Numbered from the stretch's first letter, positions 1 through 8,113 are shown. The stretch: DNA of 64,000 nucleotides from JBMOKT01 sp049323895 (GCA_049323895.1 JBMOKT010000022.1:9068-73067), one strand, 5' to 3'. The notes: generated by a model not told the origin, from the letters alone. Made by a program: numbers and translations.

Positions 1-629
1 GATAAGTTACTCAGATTGCTCTTCATAGCAACAAAAGCTATTCCCAGCTTAGGAAAATAGGGGCTCTTGTTAGTGCGCAGCTCATTTAAGCCCAGGATAT
101 TCTGGATAACTTGGTTTAAATCCCCGCCTCTTCTTATAATGGAATAGTCCCGGGCGATACTGCTGTCAATTGAAACATATATATAGTCAACACCTAAGCC
201 TATAAGTTCTCTGTTCATTTCATGGGATAACAGTGCTCCGTTAGTAATTAACTCCACTCTTATATTACGCCTTTTTAACTGCTCAATTATAGTGAGGATT
301 TTTGGATGACTGAGCGGTTCTCCAAAACCCCCCAGGTGAACAGTTTCCAATTCCTCTAATTCACTCAAGGACATTAATAATTTGTTAAAAATTGTCATAT
401 CCATATGCCCTAAATTTTCGTTCCATGAATTTCTAATACAGGTAATGCAGTCGAAATTACATTTAGTAGTTACCTCTAAATATATTTTTCTTAAATCTGT
501 CGTTATAGGGATGATCTTATAGTGTTCACCTTCAAGCAGTAAGGCTTTTTCTTTATGTCCAAATTCAACAACTTTATAACCATCCACCAGCTTTGCCTTT
601 TGGTTTAAAAGTATTTTTAATTCCTGCAT
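1..629 (-). CDS. Radical SAM enzyme, N-terminal part (3' end outside window)
   Basis: The gene runs off the left edge, so about 209 N-terminal residues are visible. The ATG at 629 is preceded by a GGGGGGAGAG ribosome binding site. After a poorly conserved 50-residue lead comes YLEVTTKCNFDCITC, in which C57, C61 and C64 form the CxxxCxxC motif that holds the [4Fe-4S] cluster of radical SAM enzymes. GGFGEP near residue 95 is the usual SAM-contacting GGE-like element, and the ITNG and VSIDS stretches are typical strand ends of the barrel. The motif followed by IRNSW resembles the maturases linked to tungsten-containing aldehyde oxidoreductases, but this is from memory of the family. The family call is firm. 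The substrate is not known, and the partner gene would lie to the left. Confidence 0.85.
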   Translation of the reverse strand, partial: MQELKILLNQKAKLVDGYKVVEFGHKEKALLLEGEHYKIIPITTDLRKIYLEVTTKCNFDCITCIRNSWNENLGHMDMTIFNKLLMSLSELEELETVHLGGFGEPLSHPKILTIIEQLKRRNIRVELITNGALLSHEMNRELIGLGVDYIYVSIDSSIARDYSIIRRGGDLNQVIQNILGLNELRTNKSPYFPKLGIAFVAMKSNLSNL

Positions 630-803
630 AGCTCTCCCCCCTCTTTTTTCTAATATTCTTTATTCACCAAGGTTTCCCTTTGAATTATAGCATAAGACAA
701 ATGGACCCTTTTTTATTATCAATTACTATGCGCCTTGATACAACGTAATTTGTAAAAACTGCATAGTAAGCGAATTAAATTAAAGATAAAGAGAAATAAT
801 AAA

Positions 804-908
804 GTGTATGGGATTGGACTTGCTTTAGCGGCAACATTCTTCGGGGATAAAGATTTTTTTCGTAAAGAGGATATTGAGCTCCAAGAAAAAGAAAAGGATA
901 TGCAGTAG
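804..908 (+). CDS. Possible 34-residue small protein
   Basis: A GTG at 804 opens a short frame that reads VYGIGLALAATFFGDKDFF and then a highly charged tail rich in E, K and D, ending at TAG 906. The hydrophobic, Gly/Ala-rich start followed by a charged end looks more protein-like than random AT-rich sequence, and a plus-strand terminator lies 49 bp downstream. There is no good ribosome binding site before the GTG, and the last codons sit inside the 14-bp inverted repeat. It could be the tail of a decayed gene rather than a live one. I do not recognise it. Confidence 0.22.
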   Translation: MYGIGLALAATFFGDKDFFRKEDIELQEKEKDMQ

Positions 909-929
909 TTAATTGACTGCATATCCTTT
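893..929. repeat. Perfect 14-bp inverted repeat
   Basis: AAAGGATATGCAGT (893-906) pairs perfectly with 916-929 across a 9-nt loop. Read on the minus strand the hairpin is followed by TTTTCTTTTTCTT, so it may end transcripts arriving from the small membrane-protein gene at 1098. Read on the plus strand no T-run follows. Confidence 0.6.
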
Positions 930-956
930 AAATATCCTCTTTAAGACTTACTTACT

Positions 957-993
957 AACACCCAGGGCGTGATGTTCCCACAGGGTGTTTTTT
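957..993 (+). terminator. Rho-independent terminator candidate
   Basis: AACACCC (957-963) pairs with GGGTGTT (983-989), with a second internal GGG/CCC pairing in the loop, and is followed by a run of T to 993. Its orientation suits a transcript on the plus strand, where the only candidate gene is the 34-codon frame at 804. Confidence 0.5.
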
Positions 994-1097
994 ACCATAT
1001 CTAGTTGATTTTCCTTACATTCGATTATAAGAACTACCTGTATTACAGCTATTTTCTTCAATTGGAATGGTTAACGGTCTTTTATGTTAACTCAACC

Positions 1098-1574
1098 TCA
1101 ATTCTTTTTACTAATGCTTTTACTTAACCACACTACTGAATAGGTTAAGGATATGCCAAAAGCCAAATGGGTAAGGAATGCAATTTCAGCCTGTAAAACC
1201 GACTCAGCAGGATAAACACGGCTGAGCTGCCGGCTTAATACGTTATAAAAAAGAGCCCACGCCGCTAGCCCAATCATTGCTCCCTTTAAGATAAAGAAAT
1301 CATTTCCCCATTGTTGAAGTATTATTACTGTCACTACTCCAAATACTATGCCTACCACCAGGTCAATTTGAAAACCTAATATAAATGGCCACAAGCCACC
1401 ACCCAGTACTTGGTCAGGTCTTAACATTAATCCACCCGCGATGCGGATACAATTTAGGAATGGAGACCAAATCATAATTGCAAGCAATCCTAATAAATCC
1501 TGAACCAGTGTGGCTATTATACCAGCCAATGCACCTATGACTAAAGTATCCTTTTTGAACCGATGAGAAGTCAT
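1098..1574 (-). CDS. Hypothetical membrane protein, about four TM segments
   Basis: A 158-residue protein with a short basic start and roughly four hydrophobic segments (near residues 12-36, 66-88, 95-113 and 130-152), hence an integral membrane protein. A strong ribosome binding site, GGAGGGCGACTG, precedes the ATG. The segment joining helices 3 and 4 contains RQLSRVYPAES. I do not recognise the family. It faces the same way as the ZIP transporter upstream, about 120 bp away, but no shared function can be inferred. Clean composition and a good start make it a real gene. Confidence 0.7.
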   Translation of the reverse strand: MTSHRFKKDTLVIGALAGIIATLVQDLLGLLAIMIWSPFLNCIRIAGGLMLRPDQVLGGGLWPFILGFQIDLVVGIVFGVVTVIILQQWGNDFFILKGAMIGLAAWALFYNVLSRQLSRVYPAESVLQAEIAFLTHLAFGISLTYSVVWLSKSISKKN

Positions 1575-1693
1575 CAGTCGCCCTCCTAATCCCCGTAATT
1601 TCTGCTGCTTAGCTTAAATTTTGTTGTTATTTTAGGTTTTACTGTTTTTACATATATAATTCCATTATTAGTACTGTTATAGACCTTTTAGTT

Positions 1694-2533
1694 CTAGCCT
1701 AAAGTATTATCAAGAAACATCATAACAACAAAACCTATTAATAGTGCATGGGTAGCCAGCTTAGAGTGGCTGCGTTGATTTTGTGTTTCGGGAATGATTT
1801 CATTGCTAATTACAAAAAGCATGGCACCGGCAGCAAAGGCCAACGCAAATGGTAAAATTGGTTTAGATATTTGTACTAGACCTACACCAAGGAGACCACC
1901 TAACGGTTCAACCAGACCAGTTAAAAGAGCTACTAAAAATGCTTTCCACTTTGTGTATTTTTCTCTCAGAAGGGGGAGGGCTACAGCCAATCCTTCGGGC
2001 ATATTTTGCAATCCGATACCTATTGCTAAACTTAACCCATTGCTAATATCTCCATCACCAAAGCCTACACCCACAGCAAGCCCTTCCGGAAAGTTATGTA
2101 TTGCAATAGCAATAACAAACAACCAGGTCTTACGCAACCTTGGATTTGAAGCAATATTCTTTAGAAAACCCCCTTCACCATTTCCATTCCCACCGTTTTC
2201 ATTTTCAAAAACCGCATTGGCAAGTAAATTAGTATCGGGGAAAAATTTATCAACAAAATCAAGAAAAATTCCTCCACATAATATTCCCACCAAGGCAATT
2301 GTTGAGCCTTTGATTCCTCCACCACCTTTTTCTATAGCAGGCAAAATAAGGCTAAAGGAAGTAGCAGCCAGCATAACTCCAGCGGCAGCTCCTAAAAGAG
2401 CATCTAATAACTTTTTGGAAACATTCCTGGTAAAGAAAATCGGCAATGAACCTACTCCTGTTGCAATACCGGCACCTAAACTTGCTAAAATACCTAATAG
2501 AATTAAATTAAATTGAGACAAATATTCAATCAC
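1694..2533 (-). CDS. ZIP family divalent metal transporter
   Basis: A 279-residue polytopic membrane protein of the ZIP (zinc/iron permease, ZupT-like) family, importing zinc or another divalent metal. Two signature helices are visible: HNFPEGLAVG in the middle and NMPEGLAVALPL about 30 residues later, which supply the His, Asn, Glu and Pro residues of the metal path. Between helices 3 and 4, where many relatives have a His-rich loop, this protein has a Gly/Asn-rich insert (NENGGNGNGEGG). The start is GTG at 2533 behind GGGGGTGGTAGATAA. Metal preference cannot be read from the sequence. Confidence 0.9.
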   Translation of the reverse strand: MIEYLSQFNLILLGILASLGAGIATGVGSLPIFFTRNVSKKLLDALLGAAAGVMLAATSFSLILPAIEKGGGGIKGSTIALVGILCGGIFLDFVDKFFPDTNLLANAVFENENGGNGNGEGGFLKNIASNPRLRKTWLFVIAIAIHNFPEGLAVGVGFGDGDISNGLSLAIGIGLQNMPEGLAVALPLLREKYTKWKAFLVALLTGLVEPLGGLLGVGLVQISKPILPFALAFAAGAMLFVISNEIIPETQNQRSHSKLATHALLIGFVVMMFLDNTLG

Positions 2534-2626
2534 TTATCTACCACCCCCATATTATGCTCATATCACAATATTAGAAATGGATGTAATGTGTGAAAGAAAA
2601 ATAAAGTGTTTTTCTTTTAGGAAAGG

Positions 2627-2655
2627 TTGCTTTAAATATATGTATGGGTTATACT
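2627..2655 (+). promoter_or_regulatory. Sigma-A type promoter of the riboflavin operon
   Basis: TTGCTT (2627-2632), a 17-bp spacer and TATACT (2650-2655) lie just upstream of the FMN riboswitch, placing the transcript start around 2662. Confidence 0.65.
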
Positions 2656-2671
2656 ATCTTAAAACTAAATA

Positions 2672-2797
2672 ATTCTTCGGGGCAAGGTGCGAAAGCCACG
2701 GCTTTCAATTCCTGACCGGTGGTATAGCCCACGAGCCGTAAAGGCATGAACTGGTGAGATTCCAGTGCCGACAGTATAGTCTGGATGAGAGAAGATT
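2672..2797 (+). ncRNA. FMN riboswitch (RFN element)
   Basis: The conserved RFN core is easy to read: TCTTCGGGGCAAGGTG at the 5' side, CCTGACCGGTGGTATAGCCC in the middle, and GCCGACAGTATAGTCTGGATG with GAGAAGAT closing helix P1. It binds FMN, the end product of the pathway. Because it is followed by a terminator hairpin (2853-2880) before ribD, it most likely acts by transcription termination when FMN is plentiful. A second hairpin, CATATCAT/ATGATATG around 2809-2830, lies between aptamer and terminator and may belong to the switching region. Confidence 0.97.
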
Positions 2798-2852
2798 TAA
2801 GCTAAAGACCATATCATTTTTTATGATATGCTTATTAGTGGATAGTAACTAT

Positions 2853-2880
2853 GCTCCCGAAATTTTTTGGGAGCTTTTTT
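2853..2880 (+). terminator. Riboswitch-controlled terminator before ribD
   Basis: GCTCCC (2853-2858) and GGGAGC (2869-2874) form a stem with a 10-nt loop followed by six T, ending 13 bp before the ribD start. It is the OFF structure of the FMN riboswitch expression platform. Confidence 0.9.
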
Positions 2881-2893
2881 AATGGAGGGAAGT

Positions 2894-3985
2894 ATGGAGG
2901 AAATTATGAAGGAAAAATATATGGAGCTGGCTATAGAATTAGCAAAAAAAGCCACAGGCAGGACTAGCCCCAACCCCTTGGTAGGTGCGGTTATAGTGAA
3001 AAACGAACAAATTATTGGCAAAGGCTATCATAAGAAGGCTGGTACTCCTCATGCCGAGCCATTAGCTATTGAAGATGCCGGTAAAGAAACATATGGCGCC
3101 GATCTTTATGTAACATTAGAACCCTGTAACCACTATGGCAAAACCCCACCATGTACTGAGGCTATTATTGCGGCTCAGCTTAAAAATGTGTACATTGCAA
3201 CTTTAGATCCAAATCCAGTAGTTGCCGGAAAAGGAGTAAAAAGATTACAGGATGCGGGCATTAAAGTTGAAATAGGGCTTAAAGAAAAAGAAGCAATAAT
3301 ATTAAATGAGGCTTTCTTTAAATATATTACAGCCAGGAAACCCTTTATAGCCGTAAAAACTGCCTGCTCTTTAGATGGTAAAATCGCAACTAAAACAGGT
3401 CACTCACAGTGGATAACTGGGAAAGAAGCACGAGAATATGGGCATACTTTGAGAAACAAATACGATGCCATAATGGTAGGGATAGGTACTGTATTGGCTG
3501 ATGACCCGTCACTGACATGCCGGATAGAAGGCGGTAGAGACCCAGTTAGGATTATTATAGATAGCAAGCTGTCTATATCACCGGATGCAAAAATTTTAAA
3601 TTTAGACTCAGAGGCACCTACACTTATAGCAACAACAGAGAATTCACCTGTTATGAAGAGGGAAATCTTAGCTGGGAAGGCGGAAATAATTGTAGTAAAC
3701 GACGGAGAAAAAGTTGACTTAAATAAATTAGCTTCTTTATTAGGGGAGAGGCAAATTACAAGTATCTTAGCTGAAGGAGGCGCCATACTTAATGGCGAGC
3801 TTATAAGACAAAACTTGGTGGATAAATTTTATTTATTCTATGCCCCTATGCTTATCGGGGGTCAAATGGCTCCAAGTTTTCTAGCAGGAACTGGTCCAAA
3901 TTATTTAAATGAAGCATTTAGGTTGAAGGATTTATGTATTCAAAAAGTTGGAGAAGATTTTTTAGTAACAACCTACCCTAAATAA
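2894..3985 (+). CDS. ribD: Bifunctional riboflavin deaminase/reductase RibD
   Basis: RibD carries out the second and third steps of riboflavin synthesis: deamination of the pyrimidine formed by GTP cyclohydrolase II, then NADPH-dependent reduction of its ribosyl side chain. The N-terminal deaminase domain (about 1-145) shows the zinc site HAE (H53, E55) and PCxxxGKTPPC (C78, C87). The reductase domain (about 146-363) contains SLDGKIAT, VGIGTVLADDPSLTCR and LAEGGAILNGELI. I chose ATG 2894 with GGAGG five bases upstream; ATG 2906 has an equally good site. An in-frame ATG upstream lies inside the terminator hairpin and is not plausible. First gene of the riboswitch-controlled operon. Confidence 0.97.
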   Translation: MEEIMKEKYMELAIELAKKATGRTSPNPLVGAVIVKNEQIIGKGYHKKAGTPHAEPLAIEDAGKETYGADLYVTLEPCNHYGKTPPCTEAIIAAQLKNVYIATLDPNPVVAGKGVKRLQDAGIKVEIGLKEKEAIILNEAFFKYITARKPFIAVKTACSLDGKIATKTGHSQWITGKEAREYGHTLRNKYDAIMVGIGTVLADDPSLTCRIEGGRDPVRIIIDSKLSISPDAKILNLDSEAPTLIATTENSPVMKREILAGKAEIIVVNDGEKVDLNKLASLLGERQITSILAEGGAILNGELIRQNLVDKFYLFYAPMLIGGQMAPSFLAGTGPNYLNEAFRLKDLCIQKVGEDFLVTTYPK

Positions 3986-4008
3986 AACTACAGCCTGGAG
4001 GTGAGCAA

Positions 4009-4659
4009 TTGTTTACAGGTTTAATTGAAGAGCTTGGTACTATTAAAACTATAAATAATGGACCGGCCTCTTCCCTGCTAAAGATTCAAGGAAATATTGT
4101 TCTTAATGATGTAAGGCTGGGAGACAGTATCGCAGTAAATGGTGTGTGTTTAACAGTAGTAAGGTTTTCAGATAATGATTTTGATGCACAGGTAATGGAG
4201 GAAACATTAAAAAAAACTAACCTTAAAGAGTTAAGGACAGGGGACAAGGTTAACCTGGAAAGAGCACTCAAAATGGGAGACAGGCTGGGGGGGCATCTAG
4301 TCAGCGGTCACATTGATGGTGTTGGAAAAATAATAGAACAGACTAAACATGATATAGCTATTGTAACAAGAATAACAGCACCTTCGTACATCTTAGAATT
4401 TCTAATTCCTAAAGCTTCAATAGCAATAGATGGTATTAGTCTGACAGTAGTTGATGTTAATGCTGATGACTTCACCGTTTCCTTAATACCTCATACTATG
4501 TCACTAACTACCCTGGGCATAAAAAAAGTCGGCGCAATTGTAAATCTGGAATCAGACATGATTGGTAAGTACGTAAAAAGATTTACAGGAAATAACAACC
4601 AATCTAATAATAGAAAAGACCTTTCTTTGAGCTTTCTTGCTGAAAATGGATTTCTATAA
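4009..4659 (+). CDS. ribE: Riboflavin synthase, alpha chain
   Basis: Catalyses the final step, dismutation of two 6,7-dimethyl-8-ribityllumazine molecules to riboflavin. The 216-residue length and the MFTGLIEELG start are typical. The two tandem lumazine-binding barrels are visible, each with a GDSIAVNGVCLTV / ASIAIDGISLTVVD type core and the linking GGHLVSGHIDG segment. Translation starts at TTG 4009, seven bases after GGAGGTGA. It follows ribD by 23 bp, and its end lies 13 bp before the ribBA start, so the genes are one transcript. Confidence 0.96.
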   Translation: MFTGLIEELGTIKTINNGPASSLLKIQGNIVLNDVRLGDSIAVNGVCLTVVRFSDNDFDAQVMEETLKKTNLKELRTGDKVNLERALKMGDRLGGHLVSGHIDGVGKIIEQTKHDIAIVTRITAPSYILEFLIPKASIAIDGISLTVVDVNADDFTVSLIPHTMSLTTLGIKKVGAIVNLESDMIGKYVKRFTGNNNQSNNRKDLSLSFLAENGFL

Positions 4660-4672
4660 AGGGGCGATACCT

Positions 4673-5899
4673 ATGGGACATAATATTAAATTTAATACAA
4701 TTGAAGAGGCTTTAGAAGATATACAAGCGGGAAAAATGATTATAGTGGTAGATGATGAAGACAGGGAAAATGAAGGTGATTTAGTAATGGCTGCGGACAA
4801 GGCTACCCCAGAAGCAATAAACTTCATGGCCAGTTATGGCAGGGGTTTGATTTGCCAGCCTATTGTTGGAAAAAGGCTTGATGAATTAGAGATATTTCCA
4901 ATGGTAAAAAATAATACCGACAATATGGGTACTGCTTTTACCGTATCCGTAGATGCAGCAGAAACAACTACAGGTATATCCGCATATGAGAGAGCACTAA
5001 CTATTAGAAAGTTATTAGAATCTACCTCCAAACCTCAAGATTTTAAAAGACCTGGTCATATTTTTCCTCTAAGATACTGTGAAGGCGGAGTACTAAAAAG
5101 AGCCGGTCATACTGAGGCTTCCGTTGATTTGGCCAAACTAGCGGGTTGTTATCCTTCCGGTGTAATCTGTGAAATAATGAATGATAATGGCACAATGGCT
5201 AGAGTACCTGAGTTGATGGAATATGCAAAAAAATATAACCTCAAAATCATTACAATAGCTGATTTAATTAAATATCGCAGAAAATATGAAAAGCTTGTTG
5301 AGAAAGTAGAAGTCGTAGATATGCCTACTAAACATGGTTATTTTAAATTGTATGCATATCAGGAAATTTTAACAGGAGAAGGACACGTTGCTCTGGTAAA
5401 AGGAAATGTACAGGGCGATGAGCCGGTTTTAGTAAGGGTCCATTCTGAGTGTTTAACCGGGGATGCCCTTGGCTCATTACGGTGTGACTGCGGAGATCAG
5501 TTAGGTGCTGCCTTAAAAAAAATTGAAACAGAGGGTAGAGGTATTCTGCTTTATATGCGGCAAGAAGGCAGAGGGATTGGCTTAATAAATAAAATAAAAG
5601 CTTATAAACTGCAGGATGAAGGTAGAGATACAGTAGAGGCAAATGAATTGCTAGGCTTTCCTGCTGATCTTAGAGACTACGGTATAGGTGCCCAAATTCT
5701 AGTAGACCTGGGAGTGAAAAATATTAAATTAATGACGAATAACCCCAGGAAGATTGCTGGTTTAGAGGGGTATGGACTAAAAGTAACTGAAAGGATTGCA
5801 ATTGAAGTATGCCCGGTATGCAGTAATGAAAAGTATTTAAAAACCAAAAGTGAGAAACTAGGCCATAAGTTAAGCTGGCACACAGAAGCATCTAAATAA
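4673..5899 (+). CDS. ribBA: Bifunctional DHBP synthase / GTP cyclohydrolase II RibBA
   Basis: Supplies both precursors of riboflavin. The N-terminal domain (about 1-200) makes 3,4-dihydroxy-2-butanone 4-phosphate from ribulose 5-phosphate and has the acidic metal loop DDEDRENEGD at 27-36. The C-terminal domain (about 205-408) opens GTP; its zinc cysteines C260, C271 and C273 lie in SECLTGDALGSLRCDCGD and the RQEGRGIGL substrate loop follows. ATG 4673 behind AAAGGGGCG was chosen; an in-frame TTG at 4637 would overlap ribE and lacks a site. Length 408 residues is normal for the fused enzyme of Firmicutes. Confidence 0.96.
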   Translation: MGHNIKFNTIEEALEDIQAGKMIIVVDDEDRENEGDLVMAADKATPEAINFMASYGRGLICQPIVGKRLDELEIFPMVKNNTDNMGTAFTVSVDAAETTTGISAYERALTIRKLLESTSKPQDFKRPGHIFPLRYCEGGVLKRAGHTEASVDLAKLAGCYPSGVICEIMNDNGTMARVPELMEYAKKYNLKIITIADLIKYRRKYEKLVEKVEVVDMPTKHGYFKLYAYQEILTGEGHVALVKGNVQGDEPVLVRVHSECLTGDALGSLRCDCGDQLGAALKKIETEGRGILLYMRQEGRGIGLINKIKAYKLQDEGRDTVEANELLGFPADLRDYGIGAQILVDLGVKNIKLMTNNPRKIAGLEGYGLKVTERIAIEVCPVCSNEKYLKTKSEKLGHKLSWHTEASK

Positions 5900-5915
5900 T
5901 GGGAGGGAATTATAA

Positions 5916-6380
5916 ATGGGCAAAATATATGAAGGAAGCTTAGTCGGAGCAGAGGAACTAAAAGTTGGGATTGTAATAGCACGTTTTAATGAATTTATAA
6001 CAAGTAAGCTTTTAAGCGGGGCAAAAGATGCACTGGAAAGACATGGAGTAAGTGCTGAAAATATTGACATTGCCTGGGTTCCCGGAGCATTTGAAATTCC
6101 TTTGGCAGCTCAAAAGATGGCCGCTAAGGACTATGGTGCTGTAATATGCCTAGGTGCCGTTATTAGAGGAGCAACACCCCATTTTGATTATGTCAGTTCT
6201 GAAGTAACTAAGGGTGTAGCCCAAGTTGGACTTAAATCCGGAAAGCCGGTAATTTTCGGAGTTTTAACAACGGACACAATAGAGCAAGCAATTGAAAGAG
6301 CTGGAACAAAGGCAGGTAATAAGGGTTTTGAAGCTGCAATGAGTGCCATAGAGATGCATAATCTGTTAAAGGAAATATAA
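5916..6380 (+). CDS. ribH: 6,7-dimethyl-8-ribityllumazine synthase
   Basis: Condenses the pyrimidine from RibD with the butanone phosphate from RibBA to give lumazine, the substrate of RibE; it normally assembles into 60-mer shells. The 154-residue protein has the family marks GIVIARFNEFIT, WVPGAFEIPLAAQ, CLGAVIRGATPHFDYV and the late PVIFGVLTTDTIEQA with AGTKAGNKG. GGGAGGG precedes ATG 5916, 16 bp after ribBA. It closes the operon; the perfect palindrome at 6416-6466 followed by T residues may terminate the transcript. Confidence 0.97.
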   Translation: MGKIYEGSLVGAEELKVGIVIARFNEFITSKLLSGAKDALERHGVSAENIDIAWVPGAFEIPLAAQKMAAKDYGAVICLGAVIRGATPHFDYVSSEVTKGVAQVGLKSGKPVIFGVLTTDTIEQAIERAGTKAGNKGFEAAMSAIEMHNLLKEI

Positions 6381-6415
6381 CTACTTTGTAATAAGTATAA
6401 ATTATAAATTAAGAC

Positions 6416-6466
6416 ATTGACATCTATCTATGTCCTGCAATAAAATGGATATAGATAGATGTCAAT
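6416..6466 (+). promoter_or_regulatory. Perfect 16-bp palindrome over the arsR promoter
   Basis: ATTGACATCTATCTAT (6416-6431) is mirrored exactly by ATAGATAGATGTCAAT (6451-6466) across 19 bp. TTGACA (6417-6422) and TAAAAT (6441-6446), 18 bp apart, form a sigma-A promoter, so the left arm covers the -35 box and the right arm covers the expected start site. ArsR proteins usually bind imperfect palindromes in this position, making this the likely autorepression operator. The right arm is followed by ATTTTTT, so as RNA the same sequence could also terminate ribH read-through. Confidence 0.75.
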
Positions 6467-6500
6467 ATTTTTTGGGTAAATTATGAAGGAAGGTGTAAAA

Positions 6501-6788
6501 TTGGGAAGAAACTATGGTGCTTATGCCTTATTTATGAAGGCCCTGGCTGACGAAACAAGGATTAAGATATTTGATATGCTCTCCCGAGGCGAACTTTGTG
6601 CTTGCAATATTTTAGAGGAATTTCACATCACCCAACCTACCCTTTCCTATCACATGAAAATTTTGAGTGACAGTGGTCTAGTTAACAGCAGACGTGACGG
6701 GGTATGGATGAAATACACTATTAACAAGGATAATCTCAGTCTTTTAAAAGACCTTTTTGATGAAATTGGTGTAAACCTTGAAACTTAA
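6501..6788 (+). CDS. arsR: ArsR family metalloid-responsive repressor
   Basis: A 95-residue winged-helix repressor. ALADETRIKIFDML is the classic first helix pair, and ELCACNILEEF (C33, C35) matches the CxC metalloid trap of As(III)-responsive ArsR proteins such as ELCVCDL in the enteric protein. QPTLSYHMKIL is the recognition helix. The TTG at 6501 follows AAGGAAGGTG at ideal spacing and is preferred; an ATG at 6483 gives a 101-residue form but has only a weak site. It sits directly after a perfect palindrome and ahead of the permease, thioredoxin and DUF2703 genes, which it probably controls by release on arsenite or a related ligand. Confidence 0.9.
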   Translation: MGRNYGAYALFMKALADETRIKIFDMLSRGELCACNILEEFHITQPTLSYHMKILSDSGLVNSRRDGVWMKYTINKDNLSLLKDLFDEIGVNLET

Positions 6789-6820
6789 AGGATATTCAGT
6801 TATTTTAGGGGATGATTTTT

Positions 6821-7825
6821 TTGGCAATACTTGAATGGCTAAATGACCAATTGCTAAGAATGGAATGGCTTTATAATTTAGTCACTGTTCTGGTAAGGGA
6901 TATGTTTGGGTTTGACGTAAATGGCAAAGTTGGAGGCAGTTTACACTTTTTTATTTATGATGTTGTAAAAATATTCATTTTACTCTCTGTTTTGATTTTT
7001 TTTATTTCTTACATCCAAAGCTTTTTCCCGCCCGAAAGGACAAAAAAGATATTAGGCAGATTTACAGGAGTGTCCGCAAATATATTGGCCGCATTACTGG
7101 GTACTGTTACCCCCTTTTGCTCTTGTTCATCCATACCTCTATTTATTGGCTTTACTAATGCAGGGTTGCCAATTGGTGTTACCTTTTCATTCTTAATATC
7201 TTCTCCTCTGGTAGATTTAGCATCAGTTATCCTGCTGGCAAGCATCTTTAACTGGAAAATTGCAATAGCCTATGTAATGGTAGGTCTTATCCTTGCAGTT
7301 ATGGGAGGAACAACCATTAGCAAATTGAAACTCGACAAGTACGTGGAACCCTTCGTTTATAACAATAAGATGCTGGAAATGGAGCAACAGGAGTTAACTA
7401 ACAGGGATAGAATTGATTTCGCAAAAGATCAAGTAGCAGAGATCATTAAAAGGGTTTGGTTATTCATCTTAATAGGTGTTGGTATTGGTGCTGTAATTCA
7501 TAATTGGATTCCTGAATCAATTATTGATGCGGTACTGGGTCAAGACAAATGGTATTCTGTTCTATTGGCAACATTAGTCAGCATCCCTATGTATGCAGAT
7601 ATCTTCGGAACACTGCCAATAGCAGAAGCTTTAGTTCTCAAGGGCGTAGGGCTGGGAACAGCACTGGCCTTTATGATGGGAGTTACCGCACTTTCCCTCC
7701 CATCTATGATTATGTTAAAGAAAGTAGTTAAAACAAAGTTATTAGTAATCTTTGCCGGCACTGTCACCCTTGGCATTATACTGATTGGTTATATATTTAA
7801 TGCCTTTGCTTATTTTTTAATGTAA
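6821..7825 (+). CDS. Permease of the DUF318/ArsP type
   Basis: A 334-residue integral membrane protein with about eight to nine helices. The motif TPFCSCSSIPLFIGF (C100 and C102) followed by GLPIGVTFSFLISSPLVD is diagnostic of the permease family PF03773, which includes ArsP exporters of trivalent organoarsenicals; the cysteine pair is thought to bind the metalloid. A long cytoplasmic loop (about 180-210) separates two halves. TTG 6821 is chosen because AGGGGATGA lies nine bases upstream; the ATG at 6812 has no spacing from that site. The ArsR gene just upstream supports a metalloid-export role, but the substrate could be another soft metal. Confidence 0.85.
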   Translation: MAILEWLNDQLLRMEWLYNLVTVLVRDMFGFDVNGKVGGSLHFFIYDVVKIFILLSVLIFFISYIQSFFPPERTKKILGRFTGVSANILAALLGTVTPFCSCSSIPLFIGFTNAGLPIGVTFSFLISSPLVDLASVILLASIFNWKIAIAYVMVGLILAVMGGTTISKLKLDKYVEPFVYNNKMLEMEQQELTNRDRIDFAKDQVAEIIKRVWLFILIGVGIGAVIHNWIPESIIDAVLGQDKWYSVLLATLVSIPMYADIFGTLPIAEALVLKGVGLGTALAFMMGVTALSLPSMIMLKKVVKTKLLVIFAGTVTLGIILIGYIFNAFAYFLM

Positions 7826-7858
7826 AATTTCTATAATATTTTTTGAGGAGTGAACCCT

Positions 7859-8113
7859 ATGAAAATTAAGATTTTAGGTTCTGGTTGTAAAAACTGTGAG
7901 ACCCTTGCGGAAAACACCAAAGACGCACTAAAAGAGGCAGGAGTGGAAGGGGAAATTTCCAAGGTAACAGATTTCAAGGACATTATGGCGTATGGAGTAA
8001 TGTCAACTCCAGCTTTGGTAATTGACGAAAAAGTTGTTTCCTTTGGCAAGGTTTTAAAACCAAAGGAAATTGTTAAAATCCTTGAAAGTGGAGGCGAAAA
8101 GAAAGATGAATAA
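7859..8113 (+). CDS. Small thioredoxin-like redox protein
   Basis: An 84-residue thioredoxin-fold protein of the redox-active disulfide protein 2 type. SGCKNC (C10, C13) is the active pair and MSTPALVIDEKVVSFGKVL carries the cis-proline loop. ATG 7859 follows GAGGAGTGAACCCT. Its last eight bases overlap the next gene. Such small thioredoxins are commonly found with PF03773 permeases, where they may keep permease cysteines reduced or hand over the metalloid; that role is inference from context. Confidence 0.85.
   Translation: MKIKILGSGCKNCETLAENTKDALKEAGVEGEISKVTDFKDIMAYGVMSTPALVIDEKVVSFGKVLKPKEIVKILESGGEKKDE

Larger units (their letters stand above)
630..1097. other. Intergenic region with a doubtful small ORF and two hairpins
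   Basis: No gene of normal size is present between the radical SAM gene and the small membrane protein. The space holds a possible 34-codon reading frame (804-908), a perfect 14-bp inverted repeat (893-906 with 916-929) and a clear terminator-like hairpin (957-993). The rest is AT-rich with no feature I recognise. Confidence 0.6.

Noticed and set aside
719..922. Minus-strand 67-codon frame
   Set aside because: Its start lies in the 14-bp inverted repeat, there is no ribosome binding site and the sequence is low-complexity Ser/Phe-rich.
1794..2516. Long plus-strand reading frame of 240 codons
   Set aside because: It lies fully antisense to the ZIP transporter, is Pro/Lys/Ala-rich with no known motif and has no ribosome binding site; it is a shadow of the real gene.
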